Positions 46,559 through 56,860 are shown, counted from the first letter of the stretch. The stretch is DNA of 64,000 bases from Chitinophagaceae bacterium (GCA_014879565.1 JACSRW010000021.1:57616-121615), one strand, 5' to 3'. Numbers and translations: made by a program. The notes: generated from the sequence alone by a model not told the origin.

Positions 46559-48388
46559 TCAATCTTCCAGTTTGTCCCACCAGGTTTTTTTCAGAATCAG
46601 GACAATCAGGGTTAATATAAGCACTGTTACCAGCAAGGGAAGGTGCATAGACAATACCAGGTACATGGGGAGCAGGGTCATACAAAGTTGCGCCACAATA
46701 CCGAGTACCACATTAAACATATCCAGCCTGAACCTTTTATTGGGTTCAAAGGCAGGATCGTCCTGTCTGACATCATTGAGCACAGGCTGCCAGAATCCCC
46801 AGGGTCTGACGGTGCGGTAAAACTTTTTCAATACGTCTCTGTCTGTCGGCGGGGCCATGTATGTACCAATCAGACTGCCCGCCACAGAAAGCGCAAAAAG
46901 CAGCGGGAAATAATACAGGAATTCAATTCCGGTAAATAACCGGGAGAAGACCAGGGCTCCGGCCACCCCTGTCAGCATGCCCGTGTAAAATCCATTGGCA
47001 TTGAAACGCCACCAGTACCACTTGAGTACATTCGCCGCGATATAGCCGCCGTAAAGACCCGATACAATCCATTGCAGGATACTGTTCACATCTTTCGCAA
47101 AGAACCCGAGTATGACACCGGTAGTCACCACCAATACACCCACCGCATAATTCATGCTGATGATTTTTTTAGTGGAAGCCTGTTTATTGATATACTTCAG
47201 GTAAATATCATTCACGATATATGCCTGTGCGGCATTAAGTGTGCCGGAGAAGGTGCCCATAAAGGCGCCGAGTAAGCCGGTTAGTACCAGTCCGAGAATG
47301 CCCACTGGCAGGAAATTATTAATGGCCCCGGGCAGAATCCGCTCAAAATCAACTCCGCCGCTGCCGTTATCCAGGTGTAACTGATTATAATATAACAAAC
47401 CCAGTACAGTCAGCCCGATCACCATGGCATAACGAACAGGAAGCAGTACAATGGATACAAACCCAGTCATTTTGGATGCTTCTTTCGGGGATTTGGTTGA
47501 CAGAATTTTCTGCATATCATAATTGGGAGCCGGGCCTGCAGCCGCGGCAAATACGCCTTTAAACAACATCATCATAAAGAGCAGGCCAAACAATTCAAAT
47601 CCGTCATCCTTAATTTTCTGGTTGGCGGCATCCACCATACCGGTCCAGTTCAGCCCGAGCTCCCGGCCAAAGAATGGGTTATCCCAACCGGCGGGCACCG
47701 GCAGATGCTGTCCCCGGAGATGGATCATGGCGATGGCTGCAATAGCAATACAACCAATGGTCATGACCGCATATTTGATCAGGTCGCCAAGTACAATACT
47801 GTGCATTCCCCCGAGAATAGAATAGAACATGGCGAAGAGGGTGAATATGATCCCGTAAAAATGCGGTACATAGTGAGGCGCGATGGTGAACGGTACATAA
47901 TCTTTCACGATGTCCCAGGGAACAAAAATTTCAATAAACTTGCCCAGGCCAATGAATCCATACGCGAGAAAACCCAGGCAGCCGATCAGCGCGAAGGCTA
48001 CGACAATACTGTGTGCGCCTTTCACCCCTTTACCTGTAAGACCAAAACGGGTACCCAGCCATTCTGCTCCGGTATTGGCATTAGACCGGCGCAGCCATTT
48101 ACTCAGGTACATCATATTGAAGACCTGGTTGAAAACAGGCCATAGCCAGGGGATCCAGATACTTTTTAATCCATAAACAAAACAAAGCGCCACCATCCAC
48201 ATCGTGCCGCTGATATCAAACATATCAGAAGCATCGCTAAGTCCAAGCATATACCAGGGCAGTTTTTTACCTCCCATGAGGTAACTCTCTTTATTCTGAC
48301 GGGCTTTTTTCCGGAGAAACCAGCCAAGCATTACCATGGTAGCCAGGTAAGAAAGAATGATACTGATATCAAAAAGGGTAAGTTTCAT
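46559..48388 (-). CDS. Sodium:solute symporter (SSS family)
   Basis: An inner-membrane transporter of 609 residues with about 14 hydrophobic segments, beginning [19 protein letters not shown]. The LeuT-fold SSS features include the [15 protein letters not shown] stretch in the first core helices and [22 protein letters not shown] in the middle. It lies directly before the phosphorylase and epimerase genes in transcription order. It is therefore the likely importer of mannobiose or mannosylglucose across the inner membrane. MFS-type transporters fill this place in the Bacteroides fragilis module; an SSS protein here is a variation. Exact substrate is inferred. Confidence 0.92.
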   Translation of the reverse strand: MKLTLFDISIILSYLATMVMLGWFLRKKARQNKESYLMGGKKLPWYMLGLSDASDMFDISGTMWMVALCFVYGLKSIWIPWLWPVFNQVFNMMYLSKWLRRSNANTGAEWLGTRFGLTGKGVKGAHSIVVAFALIGCLGFLAYGFIGLGKFIEIFVPWDIVKDYVPFTIAPHYVPHFYGIIFTLFAMFYSILGGMHSIVLGDLIKYAVMTIGCIAIAAIAMIHLRGQHLPVPAGWDNPFFGRELGLNWTGMVDAANQKIKDDGFELFGLLFMMMLFKGVFAAAAGPAPNYDMQKILSTKSPKEASKMTGFVSIVLLPVRYAMVIGLTVLGLLYYNQLHLDNGSGGVDFERILPGAINNFLPVGILGLVLTGLLGAFMGTFSGTLNAAQAYIVNDIYLKYINKQASTKKIISMNYAVGVLVVTTGVILGFFAKDVNSILQWIVSGLYGGYIAANVLKWYWWRFNANGFYTGMLTGVAGALVFSRLFTGIEFLYYFPLLFALSVAGSLIGTYMAPPTDRDVLKKFYRTVRPWGFWQPVLNDVRQDDPAFEPNKRFRLDMFNVVLGIVAQLCMTLLPMYLVLSMHLPLLVTVLILTLIVLILKKTWWDKLED

Positions 48389-48409
48389 GCGGTGGGGTTG
48401 TTTTCAGCG

Positions 48410-48453
48410 AAAACCGGTTGCAGGCTGAAGAATCAGCCCGCAATCCGGATTTT
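48410..48453 (-). terminator. Imperfect hairpin between GH26 and symporter genes
   Basis: AAAACCGG, TTGC and GGCTGA segments on one side pair with TCAGCC, GCAA and CCGGATTTT on the other, with small bulges, around an AGAA loop. Only a short T-run follows on the minus strand. It may be a partial terminator or processing site dividing extracellular from intracellular functions in the operon. Confidence 0.55.
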
Positions 48454-48482
48454 ACGACTGCTCTGCTTTGCTTATGAGAAAA

Positions 48483-49625
48483 TTATTGATAAACATTTTC
48501 TTTTTTTACATCTTTTTCAAATAAGGTTCTTTCCAGTTCATAGAACCGGATAAAATCGGCAGCAGAAGCCTGTCCTTTGTACGGAGCATAATAATGCATT
48601 TTCCGGCTGTCTGCCATCCAGCCATGGTTTCTCCAAACCAGCACCCAGGCAATTTTATTGCTGCCAATGGCATTGACCAGTGTTTTGGTCCACCATTCGG
48701 TGTAGGGAACAGCTTCATAACCTGTTTCAGCCAGCGCAAAGAGCTTGTTTTTCCGGGCGGCGATTTTCCCAAGCAGGTCCAGTTTTTTACGGGTATTCTC
48801 CATAAACCAGGGTTCTTTTTCGGGGTCCCCGTACTGGTACGTGTCAAAACTCAGTACATCTGTTTTATCATCACCGGGGTATCGTTCCAGGAATTCTTCT
48901 TCTGTTTCAAATTCACTGCCGGTATTGTATACCCATAAAAGGTTATGCAGTTTTTTCTCCTCCGTAAGATAATAATAGGTAAAGCGCCAGAGTGTCTGGT
49001 ATTCAAAAGGCGTACAATGGGCCCTTCCCCACCAGAACCAGTTACCCGTATGCTCATGGAAAGGACGAAAGAAAACCGGAATGAGTTCTCCCCGGCTTCC
49101 CCGCAGGCTGCTGATAAAGGAAGCAATATTATCAAGCCATTGTTTATATAATTCATGATGCGCGCCGCCGGGAATGACGGATGATACGGATCCTTTGGTG
49201 GTATCCCAGGAGCCGGCGGGAGCGCCAAACGGACTGGCGGCATGCCAGCTGAGCGTGATAACGGCTCCGCGTTCATAACCCTGCCGGATAAACTGTTTCA
49301 TCTTCCTGAAAGGCACCCCGTCCAGATTTACATCCCCGGTACCCCTTTCTATACCCCCGAGATCCCATCCGTAAATACCCGGATAATCTCCGGCTGTTTC
49401 GAAAACATCACTGCGCCCATCTTTATACCGCCATTCCACACCATAAGCAAGGTCATCCTGGTGTCCGAACAGATATCCTTTTTCCGCCAGTTTTTTCAGG
49501 TTACGGTACAATTGCACGGTCTCCTTGCTCGCAGCCTTATCAGCAGGCCCATCCGCCTGGGACCTGCAGGCCGGAGGAAGCAGGAACAGGCCCGCAAAAA
49601 ATAACAGGTTTATCCTTTTACTCAT
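48483..49625 (-). CDS. Glycoside hydrolase family 26 beta-mannanase, lipoprotein
   Basis: A 380-residue endo-beta-1,4-mannanase. A signal peptide with Cys20 (LLPPAC) suggests a lipoprotein. The GH26 barrel has acid/base Glu191 in FFRPFHEHTGNWFWWG and nucleophile Glu300 in FALAETGYE. The earlier GHQDDLAYG and TLSWHAASPFG segments are also family hallmarks. Residues after Cys20 (RSQADGPADK) are polar but not a clear surface-export signal, so it may be periplasmic or surface-exposed. It overlaps the GH5 gene stop by an ATGA arrangement (49622-49625), which implies coupled translation of the two mannanases. Confidence 0.93.
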   Translation of the reverse strand: MSKRINLLFFAGLFLLPPACRSQADGPADKAASKETVQLYRNLKKLAEKGYLFGHQDDLAYGVEWRYKDGRSDVFETAGDYPGIYGWDLGGIERGTGDVNLDGVPFRKMKQFIRQGYERGAVITLSWHAASPFGAPAGSWDTTKGSVSSVIPGGAHHELYKQWLDNIASFISSLRGSRGELIPVFFRPFHEHTGNWFWWGRAHCTPFEYQTLWRFTYYYLTEEKKLHNLLWVYNTGSEFETEEEFLERYPGDDKTDVLSFDTYQYGDPEKEPWFMENTRKKLDLLGKIAARKNKLFALAETGYEAVPYTEWWTKTLVNAIGSNKIAWVLVWRNHGWMADSRKMHYYAPYKGQASAADFIRFYELERTLFEKDVKKENVYQ

Positions 49626-50920
49626 TCGTTTGGGTTTAATTGGCTGGTGAATGTCCTTATCATATTCCAGGTACTGCTATCCGTGTCAAATACTGAATTT
49701 AAACCCTGTTCCTCCACAGGCGGATCACCGAGAATATCGTCGCCCTTTTTCCAGAGTAACTGTTTATGCGAGGGTCTTCCATAGCCGCTGAATGACCAGA
49801 ACAAAGCCCCGGCTACCGGGCCGTTTTCCTGGTAAGAACGGATCACTTTTTCAAACAAAAAGGCATAATAGCGGTCTCGGTATACGGTGGTGGTGAATTC
49901 GGAAAAAGAGTGCCCATCGCGTGGCAGACCGAATTCTTCTATAACAAGCGGTTTGTTCAGGCGGCCGGCCACAGCCAGATGTTTGCTGACATATTCTTCT
50001 GTATTCCGGATTATTTGCGGAAAATTCCCTGCAATGGCGGTATCCTTAAACCATCCCCAGTTTTTGGGCCAGATATGAATGGTCAGGTAATCAATAAGCG
50101 GGTCGGCATGTACCTGTTCAAAAATTTCCATCTTTTCACTTCCCGCTTCTCCTTCACTGCCGGTGGTGATCAGGTGCCGGCTATCCAGGGAACGAATGAG
50201 CCGTGCCGTCCGCCGGATAAAATTCCGGTAGGCTTCCACAGCTGCAGGACGCATGGGGCGGGGCTCATTGGCAATCTCCCAGCTCATGACAGCAGGATCT
50301 TCCGCATATTTAATACCCGTGAAGCTGTTTACTCTCGTCACAATCCGGCGCAGCTGGGCTTCATATTGCAGGAGGCAGTTATCACAACTATAAAAGCGGC
50401 TGGTATAATCCCGCATTTCATCCCAGCTTAGCTTACGGCGTAACACAGAATCCGCAATTTGTCCGTTCCAGTTCAGGTATTGAAGAAATCCGCCACTCCA
50501 TTCCCAGTTATTGCTGAGGTATAAAACGGCTTTCATATTTCGCTTATTCATCTCCGTAAGCAAAAAATCCAGCCCGGTAAGCAACTCCTCCCGAAACACG
50601 CCGGGTTCAGGCTGGTAGGCCGGTTCCACCCGGGGCACTCCGTTAATCGGTCCGGTTCCTTCAGCTGCCGTCATCACCCTCAGCTTAGTTATTCCCCGGT
50701 CACGCAGAAAGTCCAGTTCTCTCCGGATTCTTTCTTTCCCTTCAGGATCGGCGGGTACCAGGCCGCCGTACCAGTAATTTGCCCCGATAGCGTACCAGGG
50801 TTTACCTTCCAGCATAAACTGATGACCCCTGACCGTTACAAAGGGTTCTTGTGCCCGGATCGGCAAAAAAGAGACCGCCCATAAAAAAACCAGCAAGCCT
50901 TTTATATAATGTGTACTCAT
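49622..50920 (-). CDS. Glycoside hydrolase family 5 beta-mannanase (GH5_7-like)
   Basis: An exported endo-mannanase-like enzyme of 432 residues. The start is placed at the ATG at 50920 (MSTHYIKGLLVFLW), which gives a signal peptide ending at about residue 24. The longer frame to 50980 would run across a terminator hairpin. The barrel shows GANYWYGG, acid/base Glu in SWEIANEPRPM and nucleophile Glu in LVIEEFGLPRD. The pattern is that of subfamily 7 mannanases, in contrast to the GH5_2-like gene at 29238. With GH26 it would attack the mannan backbone at or near the cell surface. Confidence 0.88.
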   Translation of the reverse strand: MSTHYIKGLLVFLWAVSFLPIRAQEPFVTVRGHQFMLEGKPWYAIGANYWYGGLVPADPEGKERIRRELDFLRDRGITKLRVMTAAEGTGPINGVPRVEPAYQPEPGVFREELLTGLDFLLTEMNKRNMKAVLYLSNNWEWSGGFLQYLNWNGQIADSVLRRKLSWDEMRDYTSRFYSCDNCLLQYEAQLRRIVTRVNSFTGIKYAEDPAVMSWEIANEPRPMRPAAVEAYRNFIRRTARLIRSLDSRHLITTGSEGEAGSEKMEIFEQVHADPLIDYLTIHIWPKNWGWFKDTAIAGNFPQIIRNTEEYVSKHLAVAGRLNKPLVIEEFGLPRDGHSFSEFTTTVYRDRYYAFLFEKVIRSYQENGPVAGALFWSFSGYGRPSHKQLLWKKGDDILGDPPVEEQGLNSVFDTDSSTWNMIRTFTSQLNPNE

Positions 50921-50926
50921 CTGCTT

Positions 50927-50971
50927 AAAAAAAAGTCGTTTCTGTCTGCTACCCGGACCCAGAAACGACTT
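50927..50971 (-). terminator. Intrinsic terminator or attenuator inside the PUL
   Basis: On the minus strand AAGTCGTTTCTG (50971-50960) pairs perfectly over 12 bp with CAGAAACGACTT (50944-50933), followed by eight T residues (50934-50927). It lies after the glycan-binding protein gene and only 6 bases before the GH5 ATG at 50920. It should reduce transcription of the enzymes relative to SusCD. Confidence 0.88.
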
Positions 50972-51006
50972 GTGAAACAACTGCTTATTTGAATTATAGC
51001 CCGGTT

Positions 51007-52044
51007 TTACTTAAAGAACATGATATTGTCAAAATACAGGGTCTTACCATTATCAAAGATCTGGAATGTTACATTGTTAACGGTATTCACACCCGCATAA
51101 TTGGTGGCCAGTTCGTAGCGGAAATATGTCCATTTATTGGCCGGTACGGTAATTACTTTCTGATTGCCCCAGTTGAGCCAGAACTGCACATTCTTGTCCA
51201 CATCTGCCCCTTTTACCCAGAATCCAAAATATTTGTATGTGGATATATCAATTGACCCGCCGTTACCGAGTTGCATACCTCCCCAGGAACCAGCAGGATC
51301 ATAGGCAGCTTTCAGGCTTTTTGTGCCGGTAATTTTATCATCCGTGGATGCGGTAAAATCACCACCCCAGCTCCAGCTTTCAAAACCATTGTTCAGTTGC
51401 TCCGTAAAAACGGTAAGGGCCCGGCTTACATTCACAAATTCCATATCCGTGATCCGAACACCGGAGGAATTAGTGAGTTTCAGTTTGGCCCTGTTGGCTG
51501 TGCTGGCCGGCATTTTAATCACCATTTGTTTCCGGCTCTGGGATACAATAGTGGCGGCATCGGTGGTGCCTTCAAGCAGTACCGAGGATACATCATCCAG
51601 GTTATTCCCGGTCAGGGTGATTTCAGAATCGGTTTCAAAATCGGTCGGGAAGGCACTGGTGACATTAGGCAGGGCGATGACGCTAAAGGGAACCGTAAGT
51701 GTTTTCCCGTCCGCATTGGTAAAGATCACATTTTGCGGTCCGCCGAAAGCGGTATCCGGCACCCGGAATATCAGATTGGATTCGGTATTCAGGGTGGAGG
51801 TAAAATTGGCCGGCACATTGTTTTTATCAAAGACAATGCTGCGGATCTGTCCGATTCCGGCACCGGTCAGCGTGATAACTTCCCCGCCGGCTGCCGAAGC
51901 CGGGGCCAGGGTTCCGGAACTCATGGCGCCCGTTTTCACATCGGGGCTACCGTCTTTATCTTTTTCGCAACCGGTCAGCAGCCAGGTACTCGTACCCAAC
52001 AGCAGTAAGTAAGCGGCGATCCGGCTGATTATTATTTTTTTCAT
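51007..52044 (-). CDS. Surface glycan-binding lipoprotein with IPT/TIG domains
   Basis: A 345-residue lipoprotein (signal peptide with lipobox LLTGC, followed by EKDKDGS, an acidic stretch of the kind that directs lipoproteins to the cell surface in Bacteroidota). Two IPT/TIG-type Ig domains (ITLTGAGIGQIRSIVF and ITLTGNNLDDVSSVLL) precede a C-terminal beta-sandwich resembling a carbohydrate-binding module (about residue 215 to the end, WSWGGDFTASTDDKITG ... YFDNIMFF). It sits in the SusE/F position after SusD, so it probably captures the polysaccharide. The ATG at 52044 (MKKIIISR) is preferred over one three codons upstream. Confidence 0.85.
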   Translation of the reverse strand: MKKIIISRIAAYLLLLGTSTWLLTGCEKDKDGSPDVKTGAMSSGTLAPASAAGGEVITLTGAGIGQIRSIVFDKNNVPANFTSTLNTESNLIFRVPDTAFGGPQNVIFTNADGKTLTVPFSVIALPNVTSAFPTDFETDSEITLTGNNLDDVSSVLLEGTTDAATIVSQSRKQMVIKMPASTANRAKLKLTNSSGVRITDMEFVNVSRALTVFTEQLNNGFESWSWGGDFTASTDDKITGTKSLKAAYDPAGSWGGMQLGNGGSIDISTYKYFGFWVKGADVDKNVQFWLNWGNQKVITVPANKWTYFRYELATNYAGVNTVNNVTFQIFDNGKTLYFDNIMFFK

Positions 52045-52089
52045 GGTAAACATCTTTAATTGCGTTTAATGAATTTCATTTTTTAACAA

Positions 52090-53658
52090 TCAATAATAGG
52101 CCACCGGCGGTTGTGCCAGTGCCGGATCCTGCAGTACTTCGCCGGCAGGAATCGGAAGGTGCATATTACTTTCCCGGAATGTTACATAATTCGGCACTTC
52201 AAAAGTTCCGCGGTTTTGCGCTTCAATAATCTGTTTGGCTTTCGCAAATCCCTGGCGCTGGATATCAAACCAGTAATCCCCTTCAAAGGCAAATTCCACG
52301 CGCCTTTCTTTCATAATGATTTCCGGAGTCAGCGAAGACAACTGATTCAGGCCTGCCCGTACTCTCACTTTATTAAAGGCGGCCAGCGCACTGGCATCTG
52401 TTGTGGAAGCATTGCCACCCAATACGGCTTCTGCATAAATCAGCAGGATATCCGCATAACGCAGCATCATGGTATTGATACCGGTATTCATGCCCAGTAC
52501 GGCTTCTCCGCCATAGGCGGCACCGGGTCCCACTACATATTTAGCTATATTGGAACGGGTTGTATTTTTCTGTCCGCCTTCTGTGGTGGGCTGTAGCGTA
52601 TCATATTTATACCCGCCCGCCATAAAAGCGTTATAGGCGGCATTGCTGTTCTGCGGTTTCCATTTCAGGTTCTGCCAGCCATGTTCCATCATGGATCCTT
52701 TGCGGCGCAGGTCACCTGACTCGTAGGCATTTTTCATATCCATGCTTGGAATATAGAGCTCCCACATGCTGGCTTCTGCAGTTTGCAGATTGGAAGGTCC
52801 GCGATCCGGATTTTTCTGATTACCGGAACCCCAGGGATTACCGGTAAGCTGGTGCTGAATGGAGAAGAGGGATTCAATATTGTTATTATTGGCACTGCTG
52901 CTGAACATTGCCCCATAATCCGGAAAGAGGTCATACTTACCGGAATTTATTACTTCCAGGGCTTTGGTTTTGGCACTGTCATAATCTTTACGATAGAGAT
53001 AGAGTTTGGCCATCATGCCTTTGGCTGACCATTTGGTCACCCGGCCCGGAATATCTGTTTCCGGCAGTCCGGCTTCCGCTTTTTTCAGTTCTTCCAGCGC
53101 AAAGCGCAGCACATCCGCTTTGAAATAACGGGGAATATTGAAGTTACCGGAAAGAATGGTGCCACCCGGATCGTTAATGATCGGCGCATCACCCCAGATA
53201 CGGGCAATATAAAAATAAACGGTGCCTTTAAAGAAATGGCATTCTGCGATGGCAGGATCCAGGATGGCGGCATTCCCCCCTTTTGATTTCTTGAGTTCAA
53301 GGGCATTCATATACTCACTGGTCCAGCCACCTATTTTATAAAACACTTTCCAGGCATCGGCAATCCGCACTGAAGTGGAGGCAAAAGAAAAATTGAGAAA
53401 GGGAGGATCGTCTGTACCCCCTGTGTATTCATTACCGGCCATCACATCCCCGATTGCATCCATGGCACGGTTTTCATAACCGGACCAGGGCAACCCATAG
53501 AGGGTGCTGGTCAGACTGCGTACTTCCTCAGCTGTGTTATAATAATTATCCAGGGTGGTGCTGTCCAGGGCAGGTTTCTCCAGGAAGTTTTTCTTACAGG
53601 AGAATAGCACCAGCGCCGGGATCAGCAGCAGGGCGGAAATTCGGAATATCTTTTTCAT
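52090..53658 (-). CDS. susD: SusD/RagB family nutrient-binding lipoprotein
   Basis: A 522-residue outer-membrane lipoprotein that forms the lid of the SusC transporter. The signal peptide has lipobox LVLFSC followed by KKNFLEKPALDS, the usual SusD beginning. TPR-like helices and the C-terminal RagB segment (MKERRVEFAFEGDYWFDIQRQG, shown here in part) are clear. The ligand should be the same mannan-type glycan attacked by the operon. It follows susC after 26 bases. Confidence 0.95.
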   Translation of the reverse strand: MKKIFRISALLLIPALVLFSCKKNFLEKPALDSTTLDNYYNTAEEVRSLTSTLYGLPWSGYENRAMDAIGDVMAGNEYTGGTDDPPFLNFSFASTSVRIADAWKVFYKIGGWTSEYMNALELKKSKGGNAAILDPAIAECHFFKGTVYFYIARIWGDAPIINDPGGTILSGNFNIPRYFKADVLRFALEELKKAEAGLPETDIPGRVTKWSAKGMMAKLYLYRKDYDSAKTKALEVINSGKYDLFPDYGAMFSSSANNNNIESLFSIQHQLTGNPWGSGNQKNPDRGPSNLQTAEASMWELYIPSMDMKNAYESGDLRRKGSMMEHGWQNLKWKPQNSNAAYNAFMAGGYKYDTLQPTTEGGQKNTTRSNIAKYVVGPGAAYGGEAVLGMNTGINTMMLRYADILLIYAEAVLGGNASTTDASALAAFNKVRVRAGLNQLSSLTPEIIMKERRVEFAFEGDYWFDIQRQGFAKAKQIIEAQNRGTFEVPNYVTFRESNMHLPIPAGEVLQDPALAQPPVAYY

Positions 53659-53684
53659 ATCAATAATGTTTTGATTGTTGGCGA

Positions 53685-56600
53685 TTATAATTCAAGATTG
53701 ATACCTGCGGTAATGGTGCGCGGATTCGGGTAGTGGCCGGCATCTACGTTGGTCAGCCGGATATTGTTGTTAAACACACCCACTTCCGGATCGTATCCGC
53801 TGTAACTGGTAAATGTGTGCAGGTTCTGAATTGTTAAATACACCCGGGCATTACTGATTTTAGCCTTCGAGAGGTATTTGGCCGGGATGCGGTAACCGAT
53901 GGAAATATTCTGGATACGCATATAAGAGCCATCCTCCACATATCTGTCGGACATATACACGTTGTTCACGTTGGTATTGGAGAAACGGGGCAGTTTGCCA
54001 CCCGTATTCGTACTGGTATAGCGGTCCATCACACTGCGGAGCTGGTTGTAATAGGGATTATCCATTTTCTCCAGCTGCCAGCGCAGGAAGTTGAAGATTT
54101 TAGCTCCCTGGCTACCCTGCAGGAATACAGAGAAGTCAAAGTTCTTATAGGTTACAGTATTGGTAAGTCCCCAGGTAAACTTCGGCAACGGACTTCCGAT
54201 AAAGCTGATATCGTTTTCATCCACAACGCCATCGGGTTTACCATCCGGACCACTGATGTCTTTAAACCGTACATCACCCAGCCAGGTATGTGTTTGATCC
54301 ACGGGATAACCAAACTGAGGCAGGCTGTTGTTCAGATCTTCCTGGCTGCGGTAGAGACCATCTGTCTGCAGCCCGAAGAAGGAACCTACGGCATATCCCG
54401 GAATAGTGCGGGTGATCAGGTAGTTGTCGTAATAGATACGGCCATAGAGGGCGGCCAGGTCACCGGCCACTTTTTCCAGTTTGTTTTTATAATGCGAGAA
54501 TATAAAATTGGTCTTCCAGGTCAGATCCTTTGCCTTAATATTTGTGGAAGTAAGGCTGATATCTATCCCTGTGTTTGACATACGGCCGGTATTGATCACC
54601 GGACCTTTCAGGTCATCCCACTGGTCGCCCACACCGATCAGCCGCGGACCTGTACCGATCAGCAGCATGGCTGTGGTGGTCTTTTTATAAACATCCACAG
54701 AAGCTTCAATACGGCTGTTGAGGAAGGAGGCATCCACCCCGGCATTTTGTGTTTCCACCGATTCCCAGGTCAGGTTGGGATTGGCGATGCCAAAAAGATA
54801 ACTGGAGCTGCCGAATCCGACAGGACCGGGCCAGAAGGAAACCACAGAGGTGTAAGGCGGATTCGGTGCATTATTCGGCATATTGGTATTCCCTACTTCA
54901 CCGTAACCAATACGCAGTTTCAGGAAATTCACCGTTTTCTTCATATTCTGCGCAAACTTCTCATTGGTCAGCGTCCAGGCGAAGGAAGCGCCGGGGAAAT
55001 TACCCCAGCGGTTGTCGCCAAAGAATTTCGAAGAACCGTCACGGCGCAGACTCAGGTTGAGGGCGTAACGGTTATCGTAGGACACATTACCCCGGAAGAA
55101 ATAAGATTCAATACTCTGGTCATTCTTATTCCCGCCCATTTCCCAGGTGTCACGGTCACTGCTGCCCGCATTCAGGTCAAGGATATTGTTTTGCAGGTCC
55201 ACTTTTTTACCATTAATACTCTCCCAGTAATTATACTGGGCTTCGTGACCGGCGGTGGCGCTGACATTAAAAAGGCCAAAACTCTTATAGTAATTGAGGT
55301 AATTGCGGAGGGCATAATAATATCCGTTTCCGCGATAGTCAAATAACTGGCTGCGCAGGCTGGTATTTCCGATATTGCCGGACCGCTGGAAGGCCAGGTT
55401 ATTGTGCATACTGATGGAGTAAGAGAATTCATTCCGCAGGGAAAGGCCTTTAATAAATTCGATATCTCCGTACAGATTACCAAAAATCTGTGTGGCGGTA
55501 GTTTTGTTGCCCCGGTAGAAACTGCGGGCAATGGGATTATCCTGCCCGTACTGGAAACCACCAATAGTTTGTCCGCCGCCCCAGGTGCCATCCAGGTTTT
55601 TCACCGGGATCAGGGGACTTTGCACCGCACCCCACCAGATAGTACCTTCGGCCGCGTCTGCCAGGGTTACATTCTGAATACTGCGGGAAGCATTGGCGCT
55701 TACACCCACTTTCATCCAGGTTTTCAGCTGATGGTCAAGACTGAAGCGGGTGGAATAACGTTTAAAGTCAGAACCGATCAGTATTCCTTTCTGCGTAAAA
55801 TAGTTGGCAGAGAGATAATAGTTGGTTTTGTCCTTTCCGCCAGAAAAACTGAGCTGGTGACTCTGAACGGTACCCGTACGGAACATGGCATCCTGCCAGT
55901 CAGTACCCGGTCCCAGTAAGGAAGGATCCGCAAACTCGGCACTGGGCTGCAAACCCAACAGGGGCGCCACTTCATTCTGGTATTGGGCAAATTCCCTGAG
56001 GTTCATCAGATCCAGCTTTTTCTGTACATAGCTGTTTCCGAGATACATCTCATAGTTGATCTTGCCTTCGCCTGTTTTCCCCTTTTTAGTAGTAATCAGG
56101 ATCACGCCGTTGGCCGCCTGGGAACCATAGATGGCCTGGGCGGAAGCGTCTTTCAGGATATCGATTGATTCAATATCGTTGGGATTCAGCGTGGCGAGGA
56201 AACTGTTCCCGGTCTGCCCGTCGGAACCACCCAATCCGGCATAACCGGTACTAAAGCGGGTGTTGCTGGTAAAAATCACCCCGTCCACCACGATCAGCGG
56301 ATCGTTGGCATTGATGGTGGTAACCCCCCGCACGCGGAGTGATACACCGCCACCCGGCTGGCCACTGTTATTAATAACCGTTACACCAGCCACCTTACCC
56401 TGGATGGCCTGGTCAATACCGGCTACGGGCAGATCCTTCAGGTCTTTTGATTTGACCGAAGAAATCGCTGAAGAAACATCAGCCCGCTTTGAGGTGCCAT
56501 AACCGATAACCACCACTTCGCTGAGTTTGGTTTCGGTTACGTCCAGGCTGACCAGCAGATTGGTTTTGCCTTCCAGCGGTATCTCTTTGGTTTTGGCGCC

Positions 56601-56840
56601 TACATAAGAAACCAGCAGGGCCGATGTACCGGAGGGAACCGTGATTTTGAAAGCCCCATAGTTATCCGTCATTACGGACAGCTTACCGCCTTTCACCGTT
56701 ACAGTAGCACCCGCAAGGGCGGCCCCGGCCTGGTCGGAAACCACACCGGAAATTATTCTGTTTTGGGAAACTGCAGCAAGGGAAAACAGTACAAGCACAA
56801 GGAATATTGTGATTGCACGGGAGAGTCGTGCCTTTCTCAT
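53685..56840 (-). CDS. susC: SusC/RagA family TonB-dependent outer-membrane transporter
   Basis: Imports oligosaccharides with SusD using TonB energy. The protein is 1051 residues from the preferred ATG at 56840 (MRKARLSRAITIF), with a signal peptide ending VSQ, a carboxypeptidase-regulatory-like domain (NRIISGVVSDQAGAALAGA), the TonB-box region SEVVVIGYGTSKR, the plug (VRGVTTINANDPLIVVDG) and the 22-strand barrel. An ATG 33 bases upstream at 56873 would add a polar stretch before the signal peptide. It also overlaps a perfect -7 box, so it is rejected. No STN domain is present, so no anti-sigma signalling is expected; regulation is by the divergent AraC-type gene. Confidence 0.94.
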   Translation of the reverse strand: MRKARLSRAITIFLVLVLFSLAAVSQNRIISGVVSDQAGAALAGATVTVKGGKLSVMTDNYGAFKITVPSGTSALLVSYVGAKTKEIPLEGKTNLLVSLDVTETKLSEVVVIGYGTSKRADVSSAISSVKSKDLKDLPVAGIDQAIQGKVAGVTVINNSGQPGGGVSLRVRGVTTINANDPLIVVDGVIFTSNTRFSTGYAGLGGSDGQTGNSFLATLNPNDIESIDILKDASAQAIYGSQAANGVILITTKKGKTGEGKINYEMYLGNSYVQKKLDLMNLREFAQYQNEVAPLLGLQPSAEFADPSLLGPGTDWQDAMFRTGTVQSHQLSFSGGKDKTNYYLSANYFTQKGILIGSDFKRYSTRFSLDHQLKTWMKVGVSANASRSIQNVTLADAAEGTIWWGAVQSPLIPVKNLDGTWGGGQTIGGFQYGQDNPIARSFYRGNKTTATQIFGNLYGDIEFIKGLSLRNEFSYSISMHNNLAFQRSGNIGNTSLRSQLFDYRGNGYYYALRNYLNYYKSFGLFNVSATAGHEAQYNYWESINGKKVDLQNNILDLNAGSSDRDTWEMGGNKNDQSIESYFFRGNVSYDNRYALNLSLRRDGSSKFFGDNRWGNFPGASFAWTLTNEKFAQNMKKTVNFLKLRIGYGEVGNTNMPNNAPNPPYTSVVSFWPGPVGFGSSSYLFGIANPNLTWESVETQNAGVDASFLNSRIEASVDVYKKTTTAMLLIGTGPRLIGVGDQWDDLKGPVINTGRMSNTGIDISLTSTNIKAKDLTWKTNFIFSHYKNKLEKVAGDLAALYGRIYYDNYLITRTIPGYAVGSFFGLQTDGLYRSQEDLNNSLPQFGYPVDQTHTWLGDVRFKDISGPDGKPDGVVDENDISFIGSPLPKFTWGLTNTVTYKNFDFSVFLQGSQGAKIFNFLRWQLEKMDNPYYNQLRSVMDRYTSTNTGGKLPRFSNTNVNNVYMSDRYVEDGSYMRIQNISIGYRIPAKYLSKAKISNARVYLTIQNLHTFTSYSGYDPEVGVFNNNIRLTNVDAGHYPNPRTITAGINLEL

Positions 56841-56860
56841 ACAGCAAGAAAATTTAGATT

